A stretch of 64,000 nt of DNA from Desulfobulbaceae bacterium UBA2273 (GTDB taxonomy: Bacteria; Desulfobacterota; Desulfobulbia; Desulfobulbales; Desulfurivibrionaceae): assembly GCA_002347095.1 (NCBI GenBank), contig DDWZ01000026.1, positions 1 to 64,000 on the forward strand. Reading direction: 5' to 3'. Position 1 is the stretch's first letter. Every line of letters starts with the position of its first letter. A model generated the notes under the pieces. That model was given only the letters and a program-made list of their open reading frames with translations, had not been told where the DNA came from and ran no database searches. Below are positions 50,722-59,263 of the stretch, in pieces. A program made the position numbers and the translations under genes.

Positions 50722-51300
50722 ATGGAAACATTCGAACAACTTCTTGAAAAATCGACAAAAATACACGGCCACATCTGCGCGGGCCAGGTCATCGGAGTGC
50801 GCATGTCCATGATCGGCCTGCGGGAGATAGGCATCGACGATCCCAAAGTGCAGCGCAAGGATTTCTACGTGCTGGTGGAAATCGACCGCTGCGCAACCGA
50901 CGCCATCCAAACCGTGACCGGCTGTTCCCTGGGCAAACGCTCCCTGAAATGGCTGGACTACGGGATAATGGCCGCGACCTTTGTCAATCTTAAAACCGGC
51001 AAGGCGGTGCGGATCACCGCTCTGGAGGAATCGCGGGAGACCTCGAAGAAATATTGCCCGGAAATCGGCGACAAATACAAGCAGCAGTTGGAGGCCTACC
51101 GGATCATGCCCGAGGCAGAGCTCTTTAAGGTGCAACCGGTCAAAGTCGCCGTGCCCGAAGAGGACATGCCGGGCCGACCCAAACGGCGAGTGCAATGCGA
51201 GCGCTGCGGGGACTGGGTGCAGGACTGCCGCGAGGTGATGCAGGATGGCAAGCCCCTCTGCAAGCCCTGCGCGCATGGCCGCTATTACGAAATCATCTGA
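50722..51300 (+). CDS. FmdE-family protein with C-terminal zinc ribbon
   Basis: A 192-residue FmdE-like protein (named after formylmethanofuran dehydrogenase subunit E). The FmdE domain has HGHICAGQVIGVRM and RCATDAIQTVTGCSLGKRS; the C-terminus is a treble-clef/zinc-ribbon element, CERCGDW...CKPC. Such proteins occur widely in anaerobes that lack methanofuran, next to molybdenum/tungsten-cofactor and metal-chelate ABC genes; their function is unsettled. The ATG at 50722 has a CCGGAG site. A hairpin GCGCCG-GTCA-CGGCGC lies at 50682-50697 in the leader. It is cotranscribed with the MoeA-like gene. Confidence 0.87.
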   Translation: METFEQLLEKSTKIHGHICAGQVIGVRMSMIGLREIGIDDPKVQRKDFYVLVEIDRCATDAIQTVTGCSLGKRSLKWLDYGIMAATFVNLKTGKAVRITALEESRETSKKYCPEIGDKYKQQLEAYRIMPEAELFKVQPVKVAVPEEDMPGRPKRRVQCERCGDWVQDCREVMQDGKPLCKPCAHGRYYEII

Positions 51301-51326
51301 GCCTGATCGGGCTACAGGAGCACAAT

Positions 51327-52352
51327 ATGACAAAAACAATCCCGGTTGAGCAGGCCGTCGGCATGGTCCTGCCCCACGACATCACCGAAATCCGCAGCGA
51401 AGAATTCAAGGGGCGTGCCTTTCGCAAAGGCCACATCATTCAACCGGAGGATATCGAGCGGTTAAAGCGGCTTGGCAAGGACAACATCTATGTGCTGGAG
51501 CTTAAGTCCGACGATATCCATGAAAACGAGGCGGCCGAACTGATGGCGAATGCCCTGGCCGGGCCAGGCACCTCGGTTTCCGGGGAGCCGGTGGAAGGCA
51601 AGCTCAACATCGTCGCGGCCCATGACGGTCTGCTCAAGGTCGATGCCGAGGCGCTGTACCGTTTCAACCTGCTGGGCGAGGTGATGTGCGCCACCCTGCA
51701 CAGCAATACCCCGGTCAAAAAAGGCGAACAACTGGCCGGAACCAGGCTTATTCCCCTGGTGTCCAAAAGAGGGATCGTCAACGCTGCCGTTGAGATCGCC
51801 GACAAGGCCAAGGGAGTTCTCACGGTTGCCCAACTGAAACAGGCCAAGGCCGGGTTGATCATCACCGGCAACGAGGTGTTCCATGGCCGGATCAAGGATG
51901 CCTTTGAACCGGTGCTGCGCAAAAAACTGGAAAAACTCGGTTCGGAGGTGGTTGCGGTCCGCTTCGCCCCGGACGATATCGAGACCATTGCCGCGGAAAT
52001 CAAAGCCTGCCTGGACGCGGGCGCGGACCTCATCGTCACCAGCGGCGGCATGTCCGTGGACCCGGATGACGTGACCCGGCAAGGCATTGCCAAGGCAGGC
52101 GCCGAGGAGATCGTCTACGGCACCCCGGTTCTGCCCGGAGCCATGTTTCTCGTGGGGTACATCGGAGCGGTGCCGGTGCTGGGGCTGCCTGCCTGCGGCA
52201 TGTTCCACAAGATCACCGTCTTCGATCTGATCCTGCCCAGGGTGCTGTGCGGCGAAAAGATCACCCGGCATGACATGGCCCTCTTGGGGCATGGCGGCTT
52301 GTGCCGGCAATGCAAGACCTGCGTGTATCCCATCTGCGGCTTCGGCAAGTAA
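51327..52352 (+). CDS. MoeA-like molybdopterin-binding protein with C-terminal cysteine cluster
   Basis: A 341-residue molybdopterin-binding-domain protein. The core has GLIITGNEVFHGRI and IVTSGGMSVDPDDVTRQG, the cofactor-binding motifs of the MoaB/MoeA fold. It is shorter than true MoeA, and the C-terminus carries an added cysteine motif, CRQCKTCVYPICGFGK, that could bind a metal. ACAGGAG precedes the ATG at 51327. It is 26 bases downstream of the FmdE-like gene, suggesting a joint role in molybdenum/tungsten enzyme maturation. Confidence 0.85.
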   Translation: MTKTIPVEQAVGMVLPHDITEIRSEEFKGRAFRKGHIIQPEDIERLKRLGKDNIYVLELKSDDIHENEAAELMANALAGPGTSVSGEPVEGKLNIVAAHDGLLKVDAEALYRFNLLGEVMCATLHSNTPVKKGEQLAGTRLIPLVSKRGIVNAAVEIADKAKGVLTVAQLKQAKAGLIITGNEVFHGRIKDAFEPVLRKKLEKLGSEVVAVRFAPDDIETIAAEIKACLDAGADLIVTSGGMSVDPDDVTRQGIAKAGAEEIVYGTPVLPGAMFLVGYIGAVPVLGLPACGMFHKITVFDLILPRVLCGEKITRHDMALLGHGGLCRQCKTCVYPICGFGK

Positions 52353-52400
52353 TCTGTACTCGTCCTGCTCTGACGAAAAACAGAAATATATCTCTCCCCT

Positions 52401-52506
52401 GTAACTGTCCAGTAGTGCTGCAGATGCGCGAAAGAGGTCGATTCGCCATACTCCAGTATGCGAATCGACCGATGACAAAGCAGATGCGGTGCTGCTGGAC
52501 AGTTAC
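52401..52506. repeat. Hairpin element with GTAACTGTCCAG ends, copy 2
   Basis: It starts GTAACTGTCCAGTAGTGCTGCA and ends with the inverted GTAACTGTCCAGCAGCACCGCA; the first twelve bases of the arms are identical. The inner stem is GTCGATTCGCCATACT..AGTATGCGAATCGAC. It ends two bases from the arfB stop codon, on the minus-strand side. Confidence 0.72.
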
Positions 52507-52507
52507 A

Positions 52508-52921
52508 TTACTCGGAAACCTTGCCGCGCATGGCCTTCACCCTGCCCCGCTTTTCCTTGCCTTCGAGGCGTTTTTCCTTGGCGCTACGGGAGGGTTTGGT
52601 GGGCCTGCGCTTACGTTCCTGCTTGACCGCCTCCCTGATCAGTTCCCCCAGCCGTTCCAGGGCATCGGCCCGGTTTTTTTCCAGACTGCGAAACTGCTGC
52701 GCCTTGATGATGATCTCGCCGTCCTTGGTCAACCGCTGATCGCTTAACCCCAGCAGCCTCTCCTTGTAAAAATCCGGCAGGGACGAGGCGCGGATATCAA
52801 AGCGCAGGTGCACGGCCGAGGAGACCTTGTTGACATTCTGCCCTCCGGCCCCCTGGGCACGGATGGCGGTGATCTCGATCTCGTTTTCCGGGATAGCAAC
52901 CGTCTGTGAAATCCGTACCAT
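52508..52921 (-). CDS. arfB: Alternative ribosome-rescue factor ArfB-like hydrolase
   Basis: A 137-residue protein of the YaeJ/ArfB family. The GGQ motif is in [20 protein letters not shown] and the C-terminal tail is strongly basic ([20 protein letters not shown]), as needed to enter an empty mRNA channel. It releases peptides from stalled ribosomes. It stands alone and ends next to the hairpin element. Confidence 0.93.
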   Translation of the reverse strand: MVRISQTVAIPENEIEITAIRAQGAGGQNVNKVSSAVHLRFDIRASSLPDFYKERLLGLSDQRLTKDGEIIIKAQQFRSLEKNRADALERLGELIREAVKQERKRRPTKPSRSAKEKRLEGKEKRGRVKAMRGKVSE

Positions 52922-52970
52922 CGCAACTCCCCAAAATCGGGTTCTTCTGCTCTCCGTTCAAAACGCCGGG

Positions 52971-53121
52971 CTAAGGTCTGCAGGTCACGCGCACACTGGT
53001 TGCCTGGGGGCCATTGTCCCTCTGATCCTCGATCGACAAGCCGCACCTCGTCGCCAAGGGAAAGCCCGGCTCAATCGGCATTGATGAGGCTGTTGCGGTG
53101 GAAATAGATCTCATCCCCCGC
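52971..53121 (-). pseudogene. Decayed cold-shock-like domain fragment
   Basis: Reading the minus strand with two frame changes gives GDEIYFHRNSLINAD, then LGDEVRLVD, then DNGPQATSVRV. This is the order of the cold-shock-type domain found at the C-terminus of some ribosome-associated HPF/RaiA-like proteins (EIYFHRNS...G.EVRFV...GPQASTV). No single frame spans it and the N-terminal part of any parent gene is missing, so it is a remnant. Confidence 0.6.
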
Positions 53122-53155
53122 AATGGTAATATTGTGTGCTGATCCCGTATTGCTC

Positions 53156-53524
53156 TCAGGGAAGTGCGGGCGGAATCCTGCTTTTCTCCTCGGCCTTGGC
53201 ACCGCAGGCAAGGCAAAAACGCGCCGCAGGCAAAGCCAGCAACCGCGGCAGGGGAATCGGCTCGCCGCACCCTTCGCACTTTCCGTACTGCACGGCGTCC
53301 ATCTTGTCCAGGGCACGATCGATTGCCTCGATCTCCTCTTTTTCCCGCTCATCGAGCAAGGCATTGAGTTCGGAGAGCCCGGCCTTTTGCGCCTCCTCCT
53401 CAAATTCGGTATCCTTTTCGGCAAGTTCCTGCCAGCCATCGTCGAGGCGCCGCAGGCGTTGAAAGACATCCTGACGCAGGGCGAGGAGTTTTTCTTTCAG
53501 CAGATCCAGTTCCTGTGCGGTCAT
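53156..53524 (-). CDS. DksA/TraR-type zinc-finger protein
   Basis: A 122-residue protein with an N-terminal coiled coil rich in Glu, Lys and Leu and a C-terminal four-cysteine zinc finger (CEGCGEPIP...CLACG). Members bind the RNA polymerase secondary channel and tune transcription in the stringent response. The coiled-coil tip here is DKMDAVQYG rather than the classic DxxDxA, so whether it is a true DksA is uncertain. Confidence 0.85.
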   Translation of the reverse strand: MTAQELDLLKEKLLALRQDVFQRLRRLDDGWQELAEKDTEFEEEAQKAGLSELNALLDEREKEEIEAIDRALDKMDAVQYGKCEGCGEPIPLPRLLALPAARFCLACGAKAEEKSRIPPALP

Positions 53525-53678
53525 AACAGCCCCCCTCTGTGTTAGCAGCCGGCATGGCGATCATTTTCTTTTAGTATACAGCCGCAGAGGGGCAATCCAC
53601 CAATCATATTTTTCTGGGCTGCGGCCAGGAAAAGCTTAGGGGAAAAGCCGAGACGGGCAACGAAATGTCGGGAAATGG

Positions 53679-55139
53679 TCAAAAGCCAAGAAGGAAAAGC
53701 TCCCCCAGTATCCATGCGCCTTTTTCCTTGCGGATGTTGGCGGACTGGGTGCTGAGGATGCGAAAGCCATGGCGGGCGGCCACGGCCTCGATGTAGGAAA
53801 AAGAATGGGCATAGCGGCCGGAAGGACGCAACTGGTAGCCCTGCCCTGCCATCTGCTCGGTGGAGAAAAGGAACCTGCCCTGTGGCGCAAGCCCTGTGGC
53901 CAAAATAGCGAAAATCCGGTCCAGCTCGCCCACATAGATCAGGACATCCGCCGCGACAATCAGATCGAAGGGCTCCCGGTTCTGCTCCAGAAAGGTCACG
54001 ATCTCGGCCACGGCCAGATGATCATACACCTTCTTGGCCGCTGCCGCCTCCACCATCTTGGCGGAAAGATCCACCCCGACCAGGCAGCCGCTTATTTCCT
54101 GAAAAATCTGGCCCACCAAACCGGTGCCGCAGCCCAGATCCAGAAGGCGGGCAAAATGTTGAGGCCCGGCAGGATCGGCAAGCAGCAGGCTTTTGAGTTC
54201 CCAGGGGGTGCGGTATTCCAGATCAACCAGCAGCCGCTCTTCAAAGTGGCCGGAAAAGCTGTCGAACAGCTCGGCAATGTATGAGGAAGGGGCCACTGCG
54301 GTTGTTTCCCCGGTGAGGGCCGCAAGGATATGCCGGGCCGAGGCCGCGTTGTGATCCAGCTCGATGAGCTTGCGGTAACAGGCTTTTGCCTCGGCCACCC
54401 TGTCTTGGTCAAGGTAGAGAACCCCCAGATTGCCGTGGGCTGCGCCGTATTCCGGGCGCAGGGCCACGGCGATCTCCAGGGAGGCGATGGCCTCGTCCTT
54501 GCAACCCAGTCCCTTGTAGACCAGGGCCAGGTTGTAATGCACCTCCGCGTCGTCCGGCGCTATTTCCATGGCGCAGAGATAGGACTGCATGGACTCTTCC
54601 AGCCGCCCCGCCCTTTTACAGGCCAAGCCGAGGTTGAAATGGATATCGGCATCCTGGGGATTGAGTTGCGCGGCCCGGTGATAGGCTTGGATGGCCTCGG
54701 CCATGTTGCCTTGGGCGAAAAGGGCGGTACCCAGATTGTAGGCCGCCTGCCAGTGCGTGTCGTCCAGAACGAGAACCTCTTTAAAATGCTCGATGGCCAT
54801 GTGATGCTGTTCCAGGGAATACCGGGTTACGCCTTGCTCATAGACGATCGTTGCCTCCTGCGGCAGCAAGCAATGGGCTTGGTCAAACCAGCGGGCGGCC
54901 TCGGCCAAATCGCCCTCACTGCGCTGGAGCAGGGCCAGGTAAAAACAGGCATCCACATGTTCCGGGCAGAGGGAAATGGCCTGAAGGTACAGGGAGATTG
55001 CCGAATTCGCCTCTCCCTGCCGGTGCAGGTCAAGACCCCGGTGGAAAAAATCATCGGCATTGCTGGGGCAGGGGTGGCCATTTTCGGCACCCTGCCCGTC
55101 TGTCTGCACAGGGCGTGAGTCTGTGGTCATCGGCATCAA
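53679..55139 (-). CDS. TPR-repeat protein with C-terminal SAM-dependent methyltransferase domain
   Basis: A 486-residue two-part protein. Residues about 25-255 form six or seven TPR units (for example AYNLGTALFAQGNMAEAIQA and HGNLGVLYLDQDRVAEAKAC). After a linker, residues about 315-480 are a class I methyltransferase with LLDLGCGTGLVGQIF, GVDLSAKMVEAA and FDLIVAADVLIYV. No signal peptide is seen. It resembles a family of predicted TPR-methyltransferases; the substrate is unknown. It is divergent from the amidohydrolase gene. Confidence 0.85.
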   Translation of the reverse strand: MMPMTTDSRPVQTDGQGAENGHPCPSNADDFFHRGLDLHRQGEANSAISLYLQAISLCPEHVDACFYLALLQRSEGDLAEAARWFDQAHCLLPQEATIVYEQGVTRYSLEQHHMAIEHFKEVLVLDDTHWQAAYNLGTALFAQGNMAEAIQAYHRAAQLNPQDADIHFNLGLACKRAGRLEESMQSYLCAMEIAPDDAEVHYNLALVYKGLGCKDEAIASLEIAVALRPEYGAAHGNLGVLYLDQDRVAEAKACYRKLIELDHNAASARHILAALTGETTAVAPSSYIAELFDSFSGHFEERLLVDLEYRTPWELKSLLLADPAGPQHFARLLDLGCGTGLVGQIFQEISGCLVGVDLSAKMVEAAAAKKVYDHLAVAEIVTFLEQNREPFDLIVAADVLIYVGELDRIFAILATGLAPQGRFLFSTEQMAGQGYQLRPSGRYAHSFSYIEAVAARHGFRILSTQSANIRKEKGAWILGELFLLGF

Positions 55140-55273
55140 AAAGATAAATTTTAATGATGTACAGCGGTCCAGTTGGAACTATGATGGGTGTAAAGAAGAG
55201 CAAAAATAACGCACCGGCGCAAAGTCGCAAGTAAAAAAAACAGCGTTGCCATTAATTTCGGGATACAGCCGCC

Positions 55274-56482
55274 ATGAACCTCCTGCCAAAGCCCAGCAGC
55301 ACTCAGATCACCTGGATGCGGGATATTCGCCGCCACCTCCACCAACACCCGGAGCTGGCCTTTGCCGAATTCGCCACCGCACGCTGTATTGCCGAAGAAC
55401 TGAAAAAAATGGGCATCCCCTGCCGGGAGCAGGTGGGCCGCACCGGCATCGTCGCCACCCTGGGAAGCAGGGAAACAGACGCGCCTTGTGTCGCCCTGCG
55501 GGCCGACATGGACGCCCTGCCCATTCTCGAGCAGACCGGACTGCCCTTTGCCTCGGAAGTTCCTGGGGTGATGCATGCCTGCGGCCACGACGGCCATGTG
55601 GCCATGCTGCTCGGCGCGGCCGCCCTTCTTAAGGCACAGGAGGCGGAACTTCCCGGGCGGGTGGTTCTCCTCTTCCAGCCCGCGGAAGAAGGGGACGGCG
55701 GCGCGCAGGGCATGATCGACGAAGGCGGTGTTGACGGCGTCAATATGATTTTTGCCGGACATATCGACCGTCTTTACGGCGTACAAGAAATTGTCGTGCA
55801 ACCTGGGCTGATCTCCGCCTATACCGACGAATTCACCATCGAGATCCGCGGCCCGGGCGGGCATGGCGCCAAGCCCCAGGAAACCTCGGACTGCATCCTG
55901 GCCGCGGCCCAGCTCATCACCAGCCTCCAGGGTATCGTCGCCCGCGAAACCCACCCCTGTTCCCCTGCCGTGATCACCGTGGGAACCATCCACGGAGGCA
56001 CCGCCGCCAACGTGATCGCCTCGGAGGTGATTCTTACAGGCACTCTCCGGACCACCAGCCCGGAAACCCGCGCCGGTTGCCTCGCCAGCCTGCAACGCAT
56101 GACCCTTGCCATGGAGCAGCTCCACCGGGTGGCAACCTCCTTCACCTGTGCGGAGGGCTACCCGCCGGTGATCAACGACCCGGGCGCCGCCAGCATCGCC
56201 GCGGAGGTCGCCGCTACAATTGTCGGGCCGGACAAGGTGCGGAGCCAGCCCCAGCCCAGCCTGGGCGGAGAGGATTTCTCCTTCTTTCTGCAAAGGATTC
56301 CCGGCTGCATGGTGCGCTTTGGCGCAAAACACACCGAGCTGCACGATGCTCCGGCCCACAGCCCCCGCTTCGATTTTGACGAAGCGGTTCTGCCGACGGG
56401 CGCTCATTTTCTCGCGCAAACCGCCATCCGCGCCTTGGAACATCTGGGCGAGATGCTCGGTTCGGCGCACGATAGCGAATAA
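55274..56482 (+). CDS. M20-family N-acyl amino acid amidohydrolase
   Basis: A 402-residue metallohydrolase of the HipO/IAA-amino-acid hydrolase branch. Metal ligands are seen in HACGHDGHVAMLLGAA and LLFQPAEEGDGGAQGMI; the lid domain has RGPGGHGAKPQE, and the last ligand lies in LGGEDFSFFLQ. It cleaves N-acyl or N-carbamoyl amino acids. Soluble and cytoplasmic, single gene with its own promoter region. Confidence 0.9.
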   Translation: MNLLPKPSSTQITWMRDIRRHLHQHPELAFAEFATARCIAEELKKMGIPCREQVGRTGIVATLGSRETDAPCVALRADMDALPILEQTGLPFASEVPGVMHACGHDGHVAMLLGAAALLKAQEAELPGRVVLLFQPAEEGDGGAQGMIDEGGVDGVNMIFAGHIDRLYGVQEIVVQPGLISAYTDEFTIEIRGPGGHGAKPQETSDCILAAAQLITSLQGIVARETHPCSPAVITVGTIHGGTAANVIASEVILTGTLRTTSPETRAGCLASLQRMTLAMEQLHRVATSFTCAEGYPPVINDPGAASIAAEVAATIVGPDKVRSQPQPSLGGEDFSFFLQRIPGCMVRFGAKHTELHDAPAHSPRFDFDEAVLPTGAHFLAQTAIRALEHLGEMLGSAHDSE

Positions 56483-56579
56483 TCCCCGCGCCAGGAAACT
56501 TTCCCGGAGAATTCGACGGCAATCCGTGGTATACACGGTTTTCGTCCACCAATTCCCTAATCATTTTTTCACAAGACCC

Positions 56580-57158
56580 ATGGAAAACGAAGAGCACGAT
56601 ATTTTTTTTAACGTCATCAACCGGTTTGTCGGGTTTTACAGCCGGGATGCCGGCAGGGAAACCCGCAACGACACCGACTGCGAATACCCCTTTGTGGCCA
56701 TGGACACCAGGCAGATCTTTGCCCAGCTCCGTTTTGTGAGCGATTTTCTTGGGCTCGACCGGGATGAACCGCCCGCGCCCATGCCCCGTTTTTTGGATGT
56801 GGGCTGCGGGATAGGCAACGTGCTGCTCATTGCCGAACAGTTCGGTTTTGAGGTGTACGGCATCGAAAAGGATGACTATTCCTTCCCGATTGCAGCCAAG
56901 CTCATTGGCGAGGATCGAATTGCCCAGGCGGATATCTGGAAGTACGGAAACTTCGGCGAGTACGAGGTGATCTACTACTACCGGCCCTTTTCCGGGCGCG
57001 TTCAGCAGCTCCGTTTTGAAAAGCTCATTGAAGACTCCATGAAGATCGGGGCTCTCCTCATTGCCAACCACAAAAACAGCGACGCCATCGAGCAGGATCG
57101 CCGTTTCGAGAGGCTCAGCCCCTCCCTGCCGATCTGGCGGAAAATCGCGGCGCCATAA
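56580..57158 (+). CDS. Small class I SAM-dependent methyltransferase-like protein
   Basis: A 192-residue protein with the SAM-binding motif FLDVGCGIGNVLLIAEQFGF followed by the acidic strand end VYGIEKDD, and a later EVIYYYRPFSG in place of the usual post-motif II. The N-terminal 70 residues are not recognised. The ATG at 56580 is chosen because the frame upstream runs over the amidohydrolase gene. Substrate unknown. Confidence 0.75.
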   Translation: MENEEHDIFFNVINRFVGFYSRDAGRETRNDTDCEYPFVAMDTRQIFAQLRFVSDFLGLDRDEPPAPMPRFLDVGCGIGNVLLIAEQFGFEVYGIEKDDYSFPIAAKLIGEDRIAQADIWKYGNFGEYEVIYYYRPFSGRVQQLRFEKLIEDSMKIGALLIANHKNSDAIEQDRRFERLSPSLPIWRKIAAP

Positions 57159-57164
57159 CACCCA

Positions 57165-58076
57165 TCAGGCAGTGACCACCTTGTTCCGCCCCCCGTTCTT
57201 GGCAAGATAGAGGGCCTCGTCCGCCCTTCTCAGCACAGCCTCCAGACCGGCATCCTCTTGCCGAAGATGGGTGACCCCGATGCTGACCGTAAAACGGATA
57301 ATCCGCTCCTCCGCGCATACCTTCAAATCGGCGATGACCTGGCGAATCCGTTCCGCGACGATCAACGCCCCTTCCCGGTCGGTTTCAGGCAGGATAATGG
57401 AAAATTCCTCCCCGCCTACCCGGCCCAACACGTCGCTTTCCCGAAGAACCTCCTGACACGTGACGGTAAAAGCCTTGATCACCTCGTCGCCGACCGCGTG
57501 GCCATGGGTATCGTTTATTTTCTTGAAATAATCGATATCCATTTGGATCGCGGAAAAGACATGGGAGTAGCGTTGCGAACGCAAAAATTCCTTGGTGGCG
57601 AAATCCATGAGATAGCGGCGGTTATACACCCCGGTCAGCGGGTCGGTGGTGGCCAGACGCTCAAGTTCGCGGTTCTGGCCGAGAATCCTTTGCCGGTAGG
57701 CTTCAAGCTGCTCGACCATCCAATTGAAGGAGTGGGAAAAATCGCCTAAAAACTCCACCCGCTGGGAAAAATCCCCCTTGGCGATCTGTCCGGTCTGCCA
57801 GGTAAGATGCCGGAGGGTTGCCTGCAGGTTCTTGAGATGGTGGCAAGCCGGAAGATTGGCCGAAATCCGCACATCCATGTCGCCGATGGAGAGGTGGTGC
57901 GCAGCCTTGCTCAGGGCGGACAGGGCCTCGGTAAGGGCATTGACGAATTCGCCCACCTGGCGAATCTCATCCTCCTTGTGCCCTGCCAGGTCAAGGAGCG
58001 CGGGCTGTTCATTATGCAGCAGGGCATGGAGATGACCGCTGATCCTGTCCAGCCTTTCGATATCCTCGTGCTCCAT
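57165..58076 (-). CDS. Diguanylate cyclase with HAMP-like N-terminal region
   Basis: A 303-residue protein. The C-terminal GGDEF domain (about 140-300) starts at ATTDPLTGVYNRRYL, has FKKINDTHGHAVGD and the active-site loop RVGGEEFSIILPET, so it should make cyclic di-GMP; no RxxD inhibitory site precedes it (the text is SDVLGR). The N-terminal half has two HAMP-like helical stretches (HHLSIGDMDVRISANLPA; GQIAKGDFSQRVEFLGDF) but no membrane segment. It starts 26 bases after the V4R-protein gene, which may feed it a signal. Confidence 0.9.
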   Translation of the reverse strand: MEHEDIERLDRISGHLHALLHNEQPALLDLAGHKEDEIRQVGEFVNALTEALSALSKAAHHLSIGDMDVRISANLPACHHLKNLQATLRHLTWQTGQIAKGDFSQRVEFLGDFSHSFNWMVEQLEAYRQRILGQNRELERLATTDPLTGVYNRRYLMDFATKEFLRSQRYSHVFSAIQMDIDYFKKINDTHGHAVGDEVIKAFTVTCQEVLRESDVLGRVGGEEFSIILPETDREGALIVAERIRQVIADLKVCAEERIIRFTVSIGVTHLRQEDAGLEAVLRRADEALYLAKNGGRNKVVTA

Positions 58077-58102
58077 GTGCGTACCCGGCTTATCTTTTCA
58101 TG

Positions 58103-58633
58103 TTAGGCATCGACAAGCACGACCTCGAAGCGGCAGACCCGGTCGCCGGTGCACCAGCAATCCGTCTCCCTTGCCGTGAATTGCTTGCCGAAGTGGGCGG
58201 AAAACAGCCCGGCGATAAAACCTTCATCAAAGGTGCAGACCAATTCATCGCTCATGGGCAGGCCGGAGCAATCAAGGTCTTCGGCCACGGTGAGCACAAA
58301 GCGGTGCTTGAGCAAATCGGAACTCTCAACCCGCAGAATACCGATGGCAAAGGATCTCAATGTTTCCTGGAGCACGGCAATGAACCGGTCAAAATCCTGG
58401 GTGTTGCGGAGCAGATGTTCATGGATCGCCTTTCCCGCGCTCAGGCCTGCGTCATAAAAAATACGGTTGGCCGTTGCCACATCGGTGTGGGAGATGATCG
58501 CGTCGCGCAGGGTGAACTGCATCAACCGGTAGACAGCGACCGCGGTTTGCGGGCCAAGATTGGGACGTCCCCATTCGATGTCGCCGAGATGTGACCAGTC
58601 AAACTGTGGAGCCTTTCGCTCTTCCTTGAACAT
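58103..58633 (-). CDS. V4R-domain-like ligand-binding protein
   Basis: A 176-residue protein with a 4-vinyl-reductase (V4R) type small-molecule domain: YDAGLSAGKAIHEHLL in the centre and the characteristic C-terminal cysteine block ETDCWCTGDRVCRFEVV. V4R domains bind small hydrophobic or tetrapyrrole-like ligands and often sit next to signalling outputs. The ATG at 58633 is chosen over an upstream in-frame ATG. It precedes the diguanylate cyclase gene. Confidence 0.8.
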   Translation of the reverse strand: MFKEERKAPQFDWSHLGDIEWGRPNLGPQTAVAVYRLMQFTLRDAIISHTDVATANRIFYDAGLSAGKAIHEHLLRNTQDFDRFIAVLQETLRSFAIGILRVESSDLLKHRFVLTVAEDLDCSGLPMSDELVCTFDEGFIAGLFSAHFGKQFTARETDCWCTGDRVCRFEVVLVDA

Positions 58634-58764
58634 CGCCGTGCCTCTTTTGCCTTGAATAGATGCCCAAACCGGGCCATGCCGCATGCAATAATGCTAGCAT
58701 ATCCACTTGGCAAAAGGCAATGGAGCAATGGCAGGGGGAAAAAGAAGAATGTGGGAAGGAGAGT

Positions 58765-58980
58765 CTAAAAATGCGAGGCGTTGGGAAAGAGATCCTCGGG
58801 GACGCACCCCTTGCCATGCTGTTTGGCATAAGCATATCTGGCGCAATCGCGGAAATCGGCGTGGCAGTATTTGCCCTGGATATTGGCGGAAAATTGCGGC
58901 ACGCTTGCCATGATCGTGACAAAGAAATCGCAGGAGTCTGAATATTCGCAATCTGATTTCGTTTCAGGGGGCATTGCCAC
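58765..58980 (-). CDS. Small cysteine-rich protein with CARY motif
   Basis: A protein of about 71 residues. The GTG at 58980 has GGAG six bases upstream; an ATG at 58974 is two codons on. Five cysteines are laid out as CEYSDSC, YC, DC and GC, with the phrases DFRDCARYAYAKQHGKG and VPEDLFPN. I recall similar small proteins with CARY and VPxDLFPN in other Desulfobacterota; no function is known. The pattern fits a small metal- or cluster-binding protein. It may be read together with the V4R gene 131 bases downstream. Confidence 0.6.
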   Translation of the reverse strand: MAMPPETKSDCEYSDSCDFFVTIMASVPQFSANIQGKYCHADFRDCARYAYAKQHGKGCVPEDLFPNASHF

Positions 58981-59263
58981 GGTGATCTCCAGAGCTGGCC
59001 GGTTGATTCGTTGCACTATAGCCCAAGGATTGCCGGATGCACAATACGGAAAAACTACGGAAGCCCTGGCGGTTCTTGCTTGGGCCTCATCATGCTCCGA
59101 TTGCGGGCAAGAGCAGGCAGGTGCGTAAACAGGAGCCCGCCGCAATCTTCCGTGAGCAGGGGAAGATTGCGGTTTTCATCACTGAGGGAAGATACAGTCG
59201 AAACGATTGCCCGATTGGGGTCGTGTATTGTTCAGAATGGAGAGCCGCGGTCCGACAGGTTCT

